Position numbers and translations under genes: made by a program. Under the pieces are notes generated by a model. The model saw only the letters and a list, made by a program, of their open reading frames with translations. It made no database searches and was not told where the DNA came from. From G963662655 sp963666875 (GTDB lineage Bacteria; Cloacimonadota; Cloacimonadia; Cloacimonadales; JAIOQZ01), in contig CAXXPU010000019.1 of the NCBI GenBank assembly GCA_963666875.2, positions 62,001 to 126,000 on the forward strand: a stretch of DNA of 64,000 bases, given 5' to 3'. Below are positions 17,800-27,257 of the stretch, one piece after another. The stretch's first letter is position 1. The number at the start of each line of letters is the position of its first letter.

Positions 17800-20700
17800 A
17801 TGCATAAAAAGCTCGAAGATTTCATGGCTGCGGAACTCTTCCAGGAAAAACCGCGTAAAAAGAAGTACGTACTCGAGGACGGCGAACGGCGCGAGGTAAC
17901 CATCGTATTCGCGGATATCAAGGGATTTACCTCACTATCCGAGCAGTTTGACCCCGAGGACATCAAAGATATCGTCGGCAAGCTGCTATTGCTGTTCGAG
18001 CGCGATGTGAACCAGTTCGGCGGCTATCGCGACAAGTTCGAGGGCGACCTCATTATGGCGCTCTTCGGCGCGAAGATTGCCTCCGAGCACGACGTGGAAC
18101 GTGCGGTCAACGCGTCGCTGAAGTTCTTCGAGACGCTGAAGAAATTTAATCGCCTCCTCAGCTCGATCCCGGAATATTCAGAGGTTAAACTCAGTCTTCG
18201 CGTCGGGATCAACACGGGACTGGTCGCTACCGGGCATATCGGAAGCCATCGCAAGGACGACTTCACCGTCTATGGCGACGCGGTCAACCTGGCGTCCCGC
18301 ATGGAGTCGAGCGCGCCCGATAACCGGATCATGCTGCCTTCGTACGTGATGCAAACCGTGCGCGACGTGTTCGATTTCGAGGACAATGGCGAGATCACCG
18401 TCAAGGGCGTGAAGGAGCCGGTTCACACGTATCTGGTCAAGGGATTCAAGCCGGATCGGCTGCCGCGCTGGTATCGAAAGAAAAGTACGTTCATCGGCAG
18501 AGAGAAGGAGATTGGACAGCTTCGGTCGCGGCTCGATGAATGCCGCAACACGCTACAGCAGTGCAGAATATCGCCTCTACCTCACCTGATGGGAATCAAG
18601 GGTGAGGCGGGACTGGGCAAATCGCGCCTGGTTCACGAATTCCTCGACCAACAGCAATATCTGATCGGCGTCGCGCTGGCGATCGACACCAAGCCGTTCA
18701 ACCTCTTCACATCGATGCTTAACCGCTTCTTCGATATCACGCTGATCGATTCTTCCGAGGAGCGTCGCCGCAAATTCGGGCAGGGATTCGACAAACTCCT
18801 CTCATCGCTGCCGGACACGCAACGAGAACGATTGATGAAGGAGAAAGGCTTGCTCCAGAACCTACTGGACATCGACAGCGACGATCCGCGCCTCGAATTG
18901 CCTCCCGGAGAAATCAAGCCGCTCTATCACAACGCAATACGGCAGTTCGTGGAATCGTATATGACGATGGTCAATCAAGCCGGGAGTGTCGCCGTCATCG
19001 TGCTGGAAGACCTCCACTGGGCAGACGAAAGCTCCATGGACACGCTAAAAGCACTGGTTCAGCTCCACAGCCTGGAAAGGATACACGGTGGAAAATCGCC
19101 GCTTGCAGCCCAATACATCCTGCAATACAGACCGACCTTCAAGCTTCCCGAGATGCTCCGCGTCAGAACCGTATTCTCGGAAATCGAAATGCAGCCGTTT
19201 ACCGACGAGGAGATCGACCGGCAGATTCAAGCGCTTCTCGAGGGAATTCCGCTCGAACCTTCCACCATCGAACAACTAAAGAATCTCTCCGCCGGCAATC
19301 CCTTCTTCATCGAAGAATGGTGCAATATGATCAACGAGATGCCGGACGCGGACATGAAGAATCTGCCAATCCCGAACTCGCTGACCTCGCTGATCCTGTC
19401 CCGCATCGACATGCTGGATCAATACATCCGCAACATCCTGCAAAAGGCAGCCGTGATCGGGCAGGAATTCTTCGTGCGCATCCTGATCGAGGTGGAAAAG
19501 AAGCTGGACAACCCGCCGGAAGTCTCGTCGGTGCTGTCGCTGCTGGAGGATGACGACTACCTCTTTCGCATTCTGGCTACACGGTACTCGTCTTACTTCT
19601 TCAAGCACGTCATTACGCGCGAGATCGCCTACAAGACGCTACTCAAGTCCAATCGCCGCATCCTGCACCTGATCGTCGCCGAGGTGATCGAGGAAAATTT
19701 CCCGGATCAGCGCGACGTCTTCCTCTACAGGCTCGCAGACCACTACACCCGCGGAAAGGATATGGAGAAGGCGGCACCGTATCTGGAAGAAGCTGCCCGA
19801 TACGCAAAAAAGTGCTTCGACAATCAACATGCGCTCGAGTTCCTGGAAACACTGGAGACGAATTGCAGGCTCGACGATACACGCAGATTCAACACCCTCG
19901 CGATGCGGGCCGAGATACACCTGCACTGCGGTCGATGGGATATGATCGACGGGCTTTGCGACCAACTGGACGAGATCGCGGAACGTACAGAAAGCGCCAC
20001 GCAAACGATCCAAGCGCTGGAGATCCGCAGTCATCTGTTATTCTTCACCGGCTATCACGAGCCGGCGCTCGACTTCTTCAAGAAACGGCTGGAAATCGCG
20101 AAGGAACACGGGCTGGAACGCGAACGGCTCGCAGCGCTGGCCAATATCGGCGTCTATTGCCGTATGAAGAACGACTTCGACCGGGCGCTGGAATACCTTA
20201 CCGAAAGCCTCGAACTGGCGAAGAAGCTCGGAATCCTCTACGAAGAAGCCAAAGCCCTGCTCAACATCGGACTGGTCTATTCCGACCGATATGAATTCGA
20301 GGACGCGACGAAGTTCACGCAGATGTGCAGCGACCTTGCAGAGAAGCATGGCTTCAAGAAGGAGATGCAAAAGGCTGTCGGACTGCTGGGCGTTATCGAA
20401 CTGGATCGGCGTAACCACGAATCGGCGCTGGAGAAGTTCACCAAAGCGCTGCATATCGCGCAGGAGATCCAGGACAAACAGCAAATCGCGCTGGCACACG
20501 GCAACATTGGCAACACGCTACGGCTCCTGGATCGACCGGACAACGCAATTGAAGCGTATATGGAAGCGCTCGAGATCAGGCAGCAACTCAAGGATATACG
20601 CGCGATGGCACTCTCTGCGAACGCGATCGCGGAAACGATTTTCTGGAAGGGTGACACGCAAACCGCGATCGACTGGCTGGATCAGGCAATCGAATGGAGC

Positions 20701-21096
20701 GAGAACTGGAAGATCAACCAGTGCCATTACCTCTTCCACAAGGCGAAATTCCTCTTCGACATCTCGCAGTACGAATCCGCCGCACAGTATGCCAGACTCG
20801 CCCGGGAAGCGTCACAGCCATATCGTAAGGATTTGCTTCGGTTCGAGATCGATCTGCTACTCGCCAAAATCCACGACGCGAAGACCAGCTCGAAATCGGT
20901 TCTTGAGTTTATCGACGAAGCGATGAAAAGCGATATCGAGCAGAAAATTGTCGCGATGTTGCATGAAGAGCGCTGGAGAAGCACGAATAACGACGGTGAG
21001 CGTGTCGAGGCGATGCGACTTTATCTGAAGCTTTACGAAGATACCGGACGCTGGGAGTACAAGATAGCAATCGAACGCTGCCGCGATACGGGCTAA
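17800..21096 (+). CDS. Class III nucleotidyl cyclase - AAA ATPase - TPR signalling protein
   Basis: A 1098-residue cytoplasmic sensor-type protein; no membrane segment or signal is visible. Residues 30-200 form a class III cyclase domain with metal-binding D39 (FADIKGF) and D83 (KFEGDLIMALFG), Lys79, and the transition-state pair N163 and R167 (VNLASR). Lys79 plus the DDFTVYGD motif favours ATP over GTP. Residues 240-560 are an ORC/MalT-like ATPase: Walker A GEAGLGKS ending K274-S275, Walker B VIVLEDLHWAD around 399-407. Residues from about 650 to the end are TPR-like helices (many A-L-G-x-L-Y/A-L units). The start at 17800 has CGGAG upstream and a good promoter. The architecture is that of the widespread cyclase/COG3899-type proteins, presumably making cAMP in response to a protein partner bound by the TPRs. 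The stop touches that of the convergent comM gene. Confidence 0.88.
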   Translation: MHKKLEDFMAAELFQEKPRKKKYVLEDGERREVTIVFADIKGFTSLSEQFDPEDIKDIVGKLLLLFERDVNQFGGYRDKFEGDLIMALFGAKIASEHDVERAVNASLKFFETLKKFNRLLSSIPEYSEVKLSLRVGINTGLVATGHIGSHRKDDFTVYGDAVNLASRMESSAPDNRIMLPSYVMQTVRDVFDFEDNGEITVKGVKEPVHTYLVKGFKPDRLPRWYRKKSTFIGREKEIGQLRSRLDECRNTLQQCRISPLPHLMGIKGEAGLGKSRLVHEFLDQQQYLIGVALAIDTKPFNLFTSMLNRFFDITLIDSSEERRRKFGQGFDKLLSSLPDTQRERLMKEKGLLQNLLDIDSDDPRLELPPGEIKPLYHNAIRQFVESYMTMVNQAGSVAVIVLEDLHWADESSMDTLKALVQLHSLERIHGGKSPLAAQYILQYRPTFKLPEMLRVRTVFSEIEMQPFTDEEIDRQIQALLEGIPLEPSTIEQLKNLSAGNPFFIEEWCNMINEMPDADMKNLPIPNSLTSLILSRIDMLDQYIRNILQKAAVIGQEFFVRILIEVEKKLDNPPEVSSVLSLLEDDDYLFRILATRYSSYFFKHVITREIAYKTLLKSNRRILHLIVAEVIEENFPDQRDVFLYRLADHYTRGKDMEKAAPYLEEAARYAKKCFDNQHALEFLETLETNCRLDDTRRFNTLAMRAEIHLHCGRWDMIDGLCDQLDEIAERTESATQTIQALEIRSHLLFFTGYHEPALDFFKKRLEIAKEHGLERERLAALANIGVYCRMKNDFDRALEYLTESLELAKKLGILYEEAKALLNIGLVYSDRYEFEDATKFTQMCSDLAEKHGFKKEMQKAVGLLGVIELDRRNHESALEKFTKALHIAQEIQDKQQIALAHGNIGNTLRLLDRPDNAIEAYMEALEIRQQLKDIRAMALSANAIAETIFWKGDTQTAIDWLDQAIEWSENWKINQCHYLFHKAKFLFDISQYESAAQYARLAREASQPYRKDLLRFEIDLLLAKIHDAKTSSKSVLEFIDEAMKSDIEQKIVAMLHEERWRSTNNDGERVEAMRLYLKLYEDTGRWEYKIAIERCRDTG

Positions 21097-22641
21097 TTAT
21101 TCAACGAATTTTTTATCCATGCTGCGATACTGCACAGCCTCGCTGAGGTGCGTGCTGTTGATCGTTTCAGCGCCTTCCATATCGGCTATGGTACGAGCGA
21201 CCTTCAGGATCCTGTCGAAGGCGCGCGCAGAAAGCCCGAGCCGATCCACCGCCTTTCGCAGCAGTAATCGACCTTGATCGTCGATGGCGCAGTACTTCCG
21301 GATCATCTTCGAATTCATGCGCGAATTGCAGAAGACGTCGGTGCCTGCGAATCGCAGCAATTGAATCTTCCTCGCCCGGTTCACGCGTTGCCGTATCTCC
21401 TCCGATTTCTCGCCGGTGGGCATCGAACTCAGCTCCTCATACTTCACCGCCGGCACCTCGATATGGATGTCGATGCGGTCGAGCAGCGGCCCGGATATCC
21501 GTGACCGATAACGCTGGATGCTGCTGATCGGGCAGGTGCAGGTGTGACCGGGGATCGAATTACCGTAATAACCGCACGGGCAGGGATTCATAGACGCGAC
21601 CATCATGAAGCTGGCGGGAAATGCAAGGCTCTGCGAAGCGCGCGTGATCGTGACAATACCATCCTCTAAAGGCTGACGAAGCACCTCCAGCACCGATTTC
21701 TTGAACTCGGGCAGTTCGTCCAGAAACAGTACGCCGTTGTGCGCAAGCGAGACCTCGCCCGGCTTGGGATAGCTGCCGCCGCCGATCAGTCCGACATCGC
21801 TGATGGTGTGGTGCGGTGAACGATACGGTCGCTCGGAGATGATCCCCTTGCGGTTTGCAGTCATGAAGCCGGCGACAGAGTGGATTTTGGTGGTCTCGAG
21901 CGCTTCTTCCAGCGTCAGATCGGGCAGGATGGTGGGAAGCCGTCTTGCGAGCATGGTCTTGCCCGAACCGGGTGGTCCGATCATGAGCAGGTTGTGTCCA
22001 CCCGCTGCGGCAATCTCGAGCGCTCGTTTCACATGGAATTGCCCTTTGACGTCGAACATATCCACCGCGCTCGTATTCAGCGTTGAGAAAATCTTGTCCC
22101 GATCAACCTGTGCAGGCTGGATATCGACCACATTCTCCAGAAAATCGACCGTCTCGTTGAGCGAATCGACCGGATACACCTCCAGTTCGTCGATGATCGC
22201 AGCTTCCTCGGCGTTATCGCGCGGGACGATCAAGCGTTTCATGCCGTCCTTCCAGCAACCCAGCGCGATCGGCAATATACCTCGCACCGCACGGACCTCG
22301 CCATCCAGAGAAAGCTCGCCCACGATCACCGTGTCCTCCAGATGCTCCGACTTGATCTGCTTCGAGGCTGAAAGGATCGCGACCGCCATCGGCAGATCGA
22401 ACGACACGCCTTCTTTGCGCACATCCGCAGGCGCAAGATTCACGGTGTAATTCCACGATACGAACTTGAATCCGCAGTTCTTGATAGCGGCGGAAACTCG
22501 GTCACGGCTCTCCTTCACCGAGTTGGACGGCAGCCCCACAACGGAGAATTTGCTCATTCCACCCTTTATATCTGCTTCAACGGATACGTATTCGGCGTTG
22601 ATTCCCTGAATTGCATACGAAACGGTTTTCCCAAACATCAT
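21097..22641 (-). CDS. comM: YifB/ComM-family Mg-chelatase-like AAA+ ATPase
   Basis: Hexameric DNA helicase-like ATPase related to magnesium chelatase; ComM promotes branch migration during natural transformation in Vibrio and Haemophilus, though its role in this group is untested. The 514 residues match the family. Order: N-terminal ChlI/Lon-type fold (about 20-150), AAA core (about 190-390) with Walker A GPPGSGKT and Walker B GVLFLDELPEF, the family's cysteine block CPCGYYG then HTCTCP, and a C-terminal Mg-chelatase segment. The start has two consecutive ATGs after AAGGAGA; the second has the better spacing, so the true N terminus may be one residue shorter. It converges head-on with the cyclase gene with no gap. 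Confidence 0.93.
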   Translation of the reverse strand: MMFGKTVSYAIQGINAEYVSVEADIKGGMSKFSVVGLPSNSVKESRDRVSAAIKNCGFKFVSWNYTVNLAPADVRKEGVSFDLPMAVAILSASKQIKSEHLEDTVIVGELSLDGEVRAVRGILPIALGCWKDGMKRLIVPRDNAEEAAIIDELEVYPVDSLNETVDFLENVVDIQPAQVDRDKIFSTLNTSAVDMFDVKGQFHVKRALEIAAAGGHNLLMIGPPGSGKTMLARRLPTILPDLTLEEALETTKIHSVAGFMTANRKGIISERPYRSPHHTISDVGLIGGGSYPKPGEVSLAHNGVLFLDELPEFKKSVLEVLRQPLEDGIVTITRASQSLAFPASFMMVASMNPCPCGYYGNSIPGHTCTCPISSIQRYRSRISGPLLDRIDIHIEVPAVKYEELSSMPTGEKSEEIRQRVNRARKIQLLRFAGTDVFCNSRMNSKMIRKYCAIDDQGRLLLRKAVDRLGLSARAFDRILKVARTIADMEGAETINSTHLSEAVQYRSMDKKFVE

Positions 22642-22832
22642 GTCTCCTTTCGGATAATAATGTGCCCAATTTCGTGAAATATCGTCAATGAAAAAACAGT
22701 GCCGGGATGATTTTTGTTAATTTCCAGTTTGTCTTCCATATCGAACAAGCAATCGATCCGCGGCATTCAATATCCACAGTCATGTTGTAGAGGTAGATCT
22801 CGGTGTCTTGTTCGGCACAAGGTTTTTCTTCT

Positions 22833-22864
22833 AAAATAAAAGCCCCGACCAATCGACCGGGGCT
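22833..22864 (-). terminator. Terminator of the nucleotide-sugar operon
   Basis: On the minus strand AGCCCCGG pairs with TCGGGGCT (one mismatch at the loop side) followed by TTTATTTTAG. It lies about 25 bases past the stop of the RmlD-like gene, the last gene of the operon. Confidence 0.82.
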
Positions 22865-22889
22865 ATGCAATATCATTTCGTACAATGCG

Positions 22890-23762
22890 TTACGAATACA
22901 ATTCCGATTTCTCGCAGTAGTCGCGAAGATCCTGAAGCGTCTGACGCATGCTGCGTCGCTCGACGTCCATGACCTCGGATTCGACGGTACGATCGACGCG
23001 CGGCCCGATGTTGTTGACCTCTTCGATCTCGTAATCCTTGCCATAGACATCCTTGAAGATGTTCAGCAATTCGAACTTGTTGACCGTCTCATTGACGATA
23101 TAGTGGATGCAGTGCCGTTTCGCACGCAGTTCGTCGAACAGGTCTTCCATAATGATCTTGTGGCAGTACTGTCCGTATTGCAGAGTGGTCACGCCGTTCC
23201 AGTCGTGGTGCGAGAAACCCTTGAGGTGGCTTTTCGGCGGATTGGACAGGAACCATTCGAGCAGGCTTGTCGAGCGTCCAACTTCGGGCCCGATGATCGA
23301 GCAGCGGATGTTGAGCAGGTTTTCCGCTTCGACTTCGCCCAGGCTTTTGGTCTTGCCATAGACGTCCAGCGCGTCGTGTAGATCGGACTCGATATACTTG
23401 CCCTTCTGACCGCTGTAAACACAGTCGGTGGCGATCTGGATCACCTTCACCGGAGCGACGGCCTTCGCCATCAGGTGCGGGAAGCGAGCGTTGACGTTGA
23501 TCGCGCGCAGCACGCCGGCAGGGTCGTTGTCCTTGCAATAGGGCTTGATGATGCCGATGCAGTTGACGATGAAGTCCGGCTTGAACTTCTCGACGATCGC
23601 TTTCAGCCGTTCGATGCTGTCGGTCGCTTCCGCGTCGAAGAATTCTCCGTCGCCTTCGCGGCGCGATGTTCCGAGGACTACCGTATCGCCTGCGGTCTTG
23701 AACCAGTCATAGACCATCGATCCGAGCATGCCGGTCTTGCCGAGAATGAGTACCTTCTTCAT
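22890..23762 (-). CDS. RmlD-like NAD(P)-dependent sugar-nucleotide reductase
   Basis: Short-chain dehydrogenase of 290 residues in the dTDP-4-dehydrorhamnose reductase group; probably reduces the C4 keto group of a 6-deoxyhexose nucleotide. The Rossmann motif GKTGMLGS is at residues 8-15, the substrate-side block IATDCVYSG is in the middle, and the catalytic YGKTK follows. The length equals that of typical RmlD. It is the fifth and last gene of the operon, starting only four bases after the preceding cupin gene ends. With a 2-epimerase but no dedicated dTDP-glucose enzymes nearby, the real substrate may be a UDP-N-acetyl sugar rather than dTDP-dehydrorhamnose, as in the L-FucNAc/L-QuiNAc reductases; this is inference. 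Confidence 0.85.
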   Translation of the reverse strand: MKKVLILGKTGMLGSMVYDWFKTAGDTVVLGTSRREGDGEFFDAEATDSIERLKAIVEKFKPDFIVNCIGIIKPYCKDNDPAGVLRAINVNARFPHLMAKAVAPVKVIQIATDCVYSGQKGKYIESDLHDALDVYGKTKSLGEVEAENLLNIRCSIIGPEVGRSTSLLEWFLSNPPKSHLKGFSHHDWNGVTTLQYGQYCHKIIMEDLFDELRAKRHCIHYIVNETVNKFELLNIFKDVYGKDYEIEEVNNIGPRVDRTVESEVMDVERRSMRQTLQDLRDYCEKSELYS

Positions 23763-23766
23763 CCCG

Positions 23767-24216
23767 CTACCTCTCGACGATTTCCCACGGATCCCAGTAG
23801 TGAGCCGGGAACCGGATGTCGTCGGTCATCGCGACGTCGAGTGTCGTGGTGGAAAAGACCATCAATTCAGCGTCTTCGGTGAGCGACATGAATCCGTTGG
23901 CGTAGCCTTCGGGGATGTAGAGGATGGAGGGCTTGTGTTCGCTGAGAACGAACCGGTGCACCTTCAGATCCTTGGACGGATTGTCCCAGTCGTCGATCTC
24001 GACGCAGCAGATCAACGCGCTGCCTCTGGGTACGTACATGAATTTCTTCTCGAGCTTGTGCCCATGCCAGGCGCGGATAAAGCCCTGCTTGTGATTTTTA
24101 AGCATGTAGAAGCGCTTGATGCCCTCGAAACCGAAGTCGTTCACAAAGGACGCGCTTCCGCGGTCGTCAATAGCGATTCCGCCGGGGATGATCTTTGGTT
24201 CTCTCATATCGATCAT
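23767..24216 (-). CDS. Cupin sugar-nucleotide epimerase/isomerase (RmlC or WxcM/FdtA-like)
   Basis: Small 149-residue protein with a single cupin fold. Recognisable blocks are IRAWHGHKLEKKFMYVPRGS near residues 47-66 and YIPEGYANGF near residue 100, both typical of the dTDP-4-dehydrorhamnose 3,5-epimerase and WxcM-like families, with the conserved His in WHGH. At 149 residues it is shorter than classic RmlC (about 180) and fits the FdtA/WxcM branch as well, so 3,5-epimerase versus 3,4-ketoisomerase cannot be decided by eye. It overlaps the upstream SDR gene by four bases (ATGA), so expression is coupled. Confidence 0.8.
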   Translation of the reverse strand: MIDMREPKIIPGGIAIDDRGSASFVNDFGFEGIKRFYMLKNHKQGFIRAWHGHKLEKKFMYVPRGSALICCVEIDDWDNPSKDLKVHRFVLSEHKPSILYIPEGYANGFMSLTEDAELMVFSTTTLDVAMTDDIRFPAHYWDPWEIVER

Positions 24217-25154
24217 CCTATGGAAAGCACCTGACGCATGAACGCGGCGTTGTTGAAGCGGTTGTTATAGACATCCTTGATGCGGCGGGTCGTGATCAGT
24301 TCCTTCAGTTCTTCGATACCGGTATCGATGGTCACCGTGGGATCCCAACCGAAGGTGTTGATCGCCTTGTCGCTGGATACGCGGTAGTTACGAGTATCCT
24401 GGAAATGAGTATCGGTAACTTCGATCTCGCAGTCCGGGAAGTGGTTGCGAACCTGGTAGGCGAGGTCGATGATGCGGACGTTCTGGCGATGGAGGTTGTA
24501 AACGCCGGTGTGCTCCGTATCGATATTCTGTGCCACGCCTTTGGCGACGTCGCGCACGTGCAGTAGCGGACGGAACTGGTCACCGCCGAAGACGCGCATC
24601 TTGTTCTCGAGTGCCGAACGAACCGCGAGGATGTTCACCACGAGGTCCATGCGGATGCGGGAGTAATTGTCGCCCTTGCCGAAGAGGGTTCCCAGACGGA
24701 AGATGATCGCGTTCTTGTCTTTCAGGTACTGCTCCGCCTCGTACTTCGTGGAGGCATATACCGAAAGCGGATTGACCGGCGATTGTTCGTTAAGCACATC
24801 GTTCTGTGCGCCGTAAACGGAGCATGTTGACATGAAGACGATCCGTCCGTCGAAGTTCTCCGAAAGCCACTTGACGCTGTTCTGGTTGATCTCGTAGGTC
24901 AGGTCCGGGTTGAGCGCGCAAGCGCCGTCGCCGACGATCGCCGCGAGCCATACAACCGTATCAGCCCATTCAAACTGTTCCTTAAGCTTGTTGTGCTCTC
25001 TGATATCGCCATAGACGAAATCCACCGGTTTGAAAAATACTTCTTCATAGACGAGGCTGTCATAGACCCTGACGTTATAACCCATGCCACTCAGATGATC
25101 TGTGATTGCACCGCCGATGTAACCACATCCGCCAACGATAAGGACATTCTTCAT
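24213..25154 (-). CDS. NAD-dependent sugar-nucleotide epimerase/dehydratase (extended SDR)
   Basis: A 313-residue extended short-chain dehydrogenase. The NAD motif GGCGYIGG is at residues 8-15, STCSVYG supplies the catalytic Ser/Thr region, and YASTKYE the Tyr-x3-Lys. Lying between a UDP-HexNAc 2-epimerase and the cupin/RmlD pair, it is the best candidate for the 4,6-dehydratase or 4-epimerase step of the pathway. The typical dehydratase Asp-Glu pair is not obvious, so I leave the reaction open. It overlaps both neighbours by four bases, giving a tightly coupled operon. Confidence 0.82.
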   Translation of the reverse strand: MKNVLIVGGCGYIGGAITDHLSGMGYNVRVYDSLVYEEVFFKPVDFVYGDIREHNKLKEQFEWADTVVWLAAIVGDGACALNPDLTYEINQNSVKWLSENFDGRIVFMSTCSVYGAQNDVLNEQSPVNPLSVYASTKYEAEQYLKDKNAIIFRLGTLFGKGDNYSRIRMDLVVNILAVRSALENKMRVFGGDQFRPLLHVRDVAKGVAQNIDTEHTGVYNLHRQNVRIIDLAYQVRNHFPDCEIEVTDTHFQDTRNYRVSSDKAINTFGWDPTVTIDTGIEELKELITTRRIKDVYNNRFNNAAFMRQVLSIG

Positions 25155-26245
25155 TCTTCAGCTCCTAATTTTTCTTTTAATATTTTCACGATTTTTTTCG
25201 AGGTTGTGCCGTCTCCCAGCCAGGCAAGCTGCTCGGGAGAAACGCTGTAATTATCGACAAACGGTATTGTCTGGCTCATCATCTTCTCATGCGATTCGGT
25301 CTCACCGATCAGGATACTGTTTCCGTTTTCGACGGATTCCGGGCGCTCGGTGGCGAGCCGCGGAATGATGACCGGTGTGCCGAGAAGCGGACACTCTTCC
25401 TGGCAGGTTCCGGAATCGGACACCACCATCTTTGCCTGGTATTGCAGGTTCAGATACTTGAGGAAGCCGTACGGACCGACCAGTTCGAGATACGGCTTGT
25501 CTTTCAAGAGGTTGTGTTTCTCGATGTGTTTGAGTGCTCTGCGGAATCGGACAAGTTTTACAGGCATGTCATAATGCGCCCCGAGCTTGTTCAGGAATTC
25601 GAGGATGTAATTGTACTGGTTCGCGTCGGTGATGTTCTCGTTGCGGTGGATATCCGCCAGGATGAAATCCTTCGAACGCGGTCCCTCGGGCATGTATTGA
25701 TTAACGAGTTCCACGATGGTGTTCCCGACCACGAAGATCGAATCGGGGCTCTTGTTCTCGCGGACCAGCCGTTCTTTATATAAAGGTGTATAGACGAAGA
25801 CCATGTCACTCACGTAGTCACAGACCACGCGATTGACCTCTTCCGGCATCCGGCGGTCGTAGGAGCGCATGCCGCCCTCGATGTGACCGATTCGGTAGCC
25901 TTCCTTGAAAAGCGGAAGACCGGCGAGCACGGAGTGCGAATCGCCGAGGAACAGGATGATATCCGGCTCGATGTTCTTCTCTTGAAGCAAGCGGATGATA
26001 TGCACCGCGAGGTAAGAAAGCTGTTCGTAGTGGGTCGAGCTTTCCTTGCCGGTGTTCAGGATGTAGTCGGGCTGACGGATGTCGAGTTCCTCGAAGAAGA
26101 TCTTGCTCAGCTCGTCGTCGAAGTGCTGACCGGTATGGATCATGATGTGGTTGAACGCGTTGTCCAGTTCACGGAAGATATTCCGCATCCGGATGAAGTC
26201 GGGACGAATGCCCGTGATAGTTACGACTGTCTTTTTGTTACTCAT
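25151..26245 (-). CDS. wecB: UDP-N-acetylglucosamine 2-epimerase (non-hydrolysing), WecB-like
   Basis: A 364-residue GT-B-fold epimerase interconverting UDP-GlcNAc and UDP-ManNAc, or the matching 6-deoxy sugars. Visible motifs: an N-terminal TGIRPDFIRM (usual GTRPE-x-I-K-M, here diverged), HTGQHFDDELS, IGHIEGGMRSYDRRMPEEVNR (equivalent of the EAGLRT/PEE-NR block with catalytic Glu), DIHRNEN (substrate-binding His/Arg) and SDSGTCQEECPLLGTPV near the C terminus. The divergence at the first motif and the operon context make a pathway-specific 2-epimerase, as in L-FucNAc or L-QuiNAc synthesis, as likely as housekeeping WecB. Confidence 0.87.
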   Translation of the reverse strand: MSNKKTVVTITGIRPDFIRMRNIFRELDNAFNHIMIHTGQHFDDELSKIFFEELDIRQPDYILNTGKESSTHYEQLSYLAVHIIRLLQEKNIEPDIILFLGDSHSVLAGLPLFKEGYRIGHIEGGMRSYDRRMPEEVNRVVCDYVSDMVFVYTPLYKERLVRENKSPDSIFVVGNTIVELVNQYMPEGPRSKDFILADIHRNENITDANQYNYILEFLNKLGAHYDMPVKLVRFRRALKHIEKHNLLKDKPYLELVGPYGFLKYLNLQYQAKMVVSDSGTCQEECPLLGTPVIIPRLATERPESVENGNSILIGETESHEKMMSQTIPFVDNYSVSPEQLAWLGDGTTSKKIVKILKEKLGAEE

Positions 26246-27257
26246 TGTCTTTCAATCCATTGGGGTTCATTTTCTGCCAGCGCCAAGCGTCCTGGCAGAT
26301 TTTGTCGATGTCCATCTCCGCTTTCCAGCCGAGAACCTTTTCAGCCTTTTCGGCTTTACAGATCGAAGCCGGCACGTCGCCGCTTCGTCTTCCCACAATC
26401 TCGTGTGGCAGCGGCTTGCCGCATGCTTTCTCGAACGCGGCGATGACTTCCAGCACCGATTCGCCCTTGCCCTGACCGAGGTTGAACGCCTCGAAACCGC
26501 TGTTGTGTTCCGCCCATTTCAGCGCGGCGACATGGCCCCTCGCGAGGTCGGTTACGTGGATGAAATCGCGTACGCCGGAGCCGTCAACGGTGTCGTAGTC
26601 GTTACCGAAGACGAACAGCTTTTCGCGTCTGCCCACGGCGACTTGCGTGATATACGGGAACAGGCTGTTGGGAATTCCGCGGCTGTCCTCGCCGATCATT
26701 CCGCTCTCGTGCGCGCCGACGGGATTGAAATAGCGGAGCGCGATCCCGGCGAAATTCTCGTCGGCCGTGCAGATATCGCGCATCACGAATTCGAATTGCG
26801 ACTTGGTCCTGCCGTACGCGGTCGTCGGTGCGTGCGGTACCGATTCGTCGAAGGGAATCTCTGGATTGTCGCCATAGACTGTCGCCGAACTGCTGAAGAC
26901 CAGAATGCGGCAGCCGGTCTTCTTCATGCCGGCCAGGACGTTGAATCCCGATTCCATGTTGTTTTTATAGTATTCGAGAGGTTGGCTGATCGATTCATGT
27001 ACCGATTTATAGGCTGCGAAATGTACGACAGCGTCGGGCTTGATCTCTTCCATCAGCTCGATGGTCGCTTTCTCGTCTTTCAAATCGAGCTTTACAAACG
27101 GAACCTCTTTACCCGTGATCTTCCGGACCGCTTCGATCGCGGAGTACTTGCCGAGCGACAGATCATCGACGACAACGACGTCGAAACCGGCTTCCAGAAG
27201 CTCTACCGTCGTATGACTTCCGATGAACCCAGCCCCTCCTGTTACAAGAACCTTCAT
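26238..27257 (-). CDS. galE: UDP-glucose 4-epimerase
   Basis: Extended SDR of 339 residues interconverting UDP-Glc and UDP-Gal, possibly also the N-acetyl forms. Residues 7-13 are the GGAGFIG NAD motif; the catalytic region FSSSATVYG (S124) and YGRTK (Y148, K152) match E. coli GalE almost position for position, as does the length. It is the first gene of the five-gene minus-strand operon and overlaps the 2-epimerase gene by eight bases. A TTGACA box lies about 60 bases upstream of the start at 27323-27318 on this strand, with no convincing -10. Confidence 0.94.
   Translation of the reverse strand: MKVLVTGGAGFIGSHTTVELLEAGFDVVVVDDLSLGKYSAIEAVRKITGKEVPFVKLDLKDEKATIELMEEIKPDAVVHFAAYKSVHESISQPLEYYKNNMESGFNVLAGMKKTGCRILVFSSSATVYGDNPEIPFDESVPHAPTTAYGRTKSQFEFVMRDICTADENFAGIALRYFNPVGAHESGMIGEDSRGIPNSLFPYITQVAVGRREKLFVFGNDYDTVDGSGVRDFIHVTDLARGHVAALKWAEHNSGFEAFNLGQGKGESVLEVIAAFEKACGKPLPHEIVGRRSGDVPASICKAEKAEKVLGWKAEMDIDKICQDAWRWQKMNPNGLKDNE

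Noticed and set aside
21803..22450. Open frame opposite comM
   Set aside because: It lies wholly inside a clear AAA+ gene on the other strand and has a low-complexity Ser/Arg-rich translation.
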